NCBI GenBank assembly: GCA_030037525.1
Contig: JASHRC010000105.1
Span: forward strand, 1 to 53,642
Reading direction: 5' to 3'
DNA length: 53,642 nucleotides
Origin: Candidatus Acidiferrales bacterium
Lineage (GTDB): Bacteria > Acidobacteriota > Terriglobia > Acidiferrales > UBA7541
Below are positions 53,466 to 53,642 of this stretch, piece after piece. The notes under the pieces were generated by a model, which ran no database searches, had not been told where the DNA came from, and saw only the letters and a list, made by a program, of their open reading frames with translations. The position numbers were made by a program, and so were the translations under genes. How positions within the stretch are numbered: position 1 is the first letter of the stretch; every line of letters begins with the position of its first letter.

Positions 53466-53642
53466 ATGGCCAAGGAGAAATTCGAACGGAGCAAGCCGCA
53501 CGTCAACGTGGGGACGATCGGGCACATCGATCATGGCAAGACCACCCTGACGGCGGCGATCACCAAAGTGCTGAGCAAGAGCAACCCCAAGGTGGCGTTC
53601 CGGGCGTTTGACACAATTGACAACGCGCCGGAAGAGCGGGAG
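53466..53642 (+). CDS. tuf: Elongation factor Tu, 5' part
   Basis: The first 59 residues of EF-Tu, the GTPase that delivers aminoacyl-tRNA to the ribosome: '[20 protein letters not shown]' followed by the P-loop 'GHIDHGKTT'. The frame runs off the window end. GGAG lies 6 bp before the ATG. Being directly downstream of four tRNA genes is the classical tufB arrangement, so co-transcription is likely. 'DHGKTT' and the start are fully conserved. Confidence 0.97.
   Translation, partial: MAKEKFERSKPHVNVGTIGHIDHGKTTLTAAITKVLSKSNPKVAFRAFDTIDNAPEERE

Overview
The window is a GC-rich bacterial chromosome segment, most likely from a soil Acidobacteriota. The best lineage clues are a very long MacB/FtsX-type permease of the acidobacterial duplicated-orphan-permease (ADOP) style next to a PadR remnant, many secreted beta-propeller quinoproteins, DUF6152-type and other small secreted proteins, and a mosaic of decayed genes. 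The organism call is inference; no rRNA gene is present.

Layout. 1-7.2 kb: 3' part of a soluble transhydrogenase (sthA), tRNA-Ile(GAT), a membrane hypothetical, a stand-alone molybdopterin oxidoreductase, a secreted SnoaL-like protein and a luciferase-like flavin oxidoreductase. 7.3-13.1 kb: accessory and decaying DNA with an MFS pseudogene, two tandem secreted beta-lactamase-fold serine hydrolases, an IS110 fragment, two vapBC toxin-antitoxin modules plus a third vapC tail, and copies of a dispersed ~101-bp repeat. 13.3-26.1 kb: a trans-sulfuration PLP enzyme, the ADOP permease with a damaged 5' end, a PQQ-propeller/cupredoxin fusion, a membrane adenylate cyclase, small hypotheticals, an alpha/beta hydrolase, an internally deleted IS110 element and an EamA transporter. 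26.1-29.5 kb: an integration hot spot at tRNA-Asn(GTT), with a 47-bp duplication of the tRNA 3' part, paired CATGACAC repeats near each end, two broken tyrosine-integrase genes and an rve-type transposase. 29.8-37.1 kb: B12-binding radical SAM protein, small secreted proteins, kinase and other gene remnants, Mn-type superoxide dismutase and a VIT-family transporter.

37.4-46.9 kb is the most interesting part, a run of exported redox genes. It opens with a UGSC-family selenoprotein whose in-frame TGA at 37765-37767 is followed by a SECIS-like hairpin, so naive gene calling splits it in two. A diheme cytochrome c and a PQQ alcohol-dehydrogenase-type quinoprotein follow, the latter two overlapping by 4 bp. 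After a VOC-SpoIIE phosphatase fusion comes a second translationally coupled set: rhodanese/thioredoxin-like fusion, TlpA-like thioredoxin and another quinoprotein. I infer a periplasmic quinoprotein oxidation system with dedicated thiol/selenol redox partners and c-type electron transfer.

46.9-53.6 kb: an M1 aminopeptidase remnant, a Clp_N-NTF2 fusion, a MoaF-like/Tat-exported pair, two divergent envelope proteins, and the conserved translation cluster tRNA-Thr(TGT), Tyr(GTA), Thr(GGT), Gly(TCC) and the start of tuf, which runs off the window.
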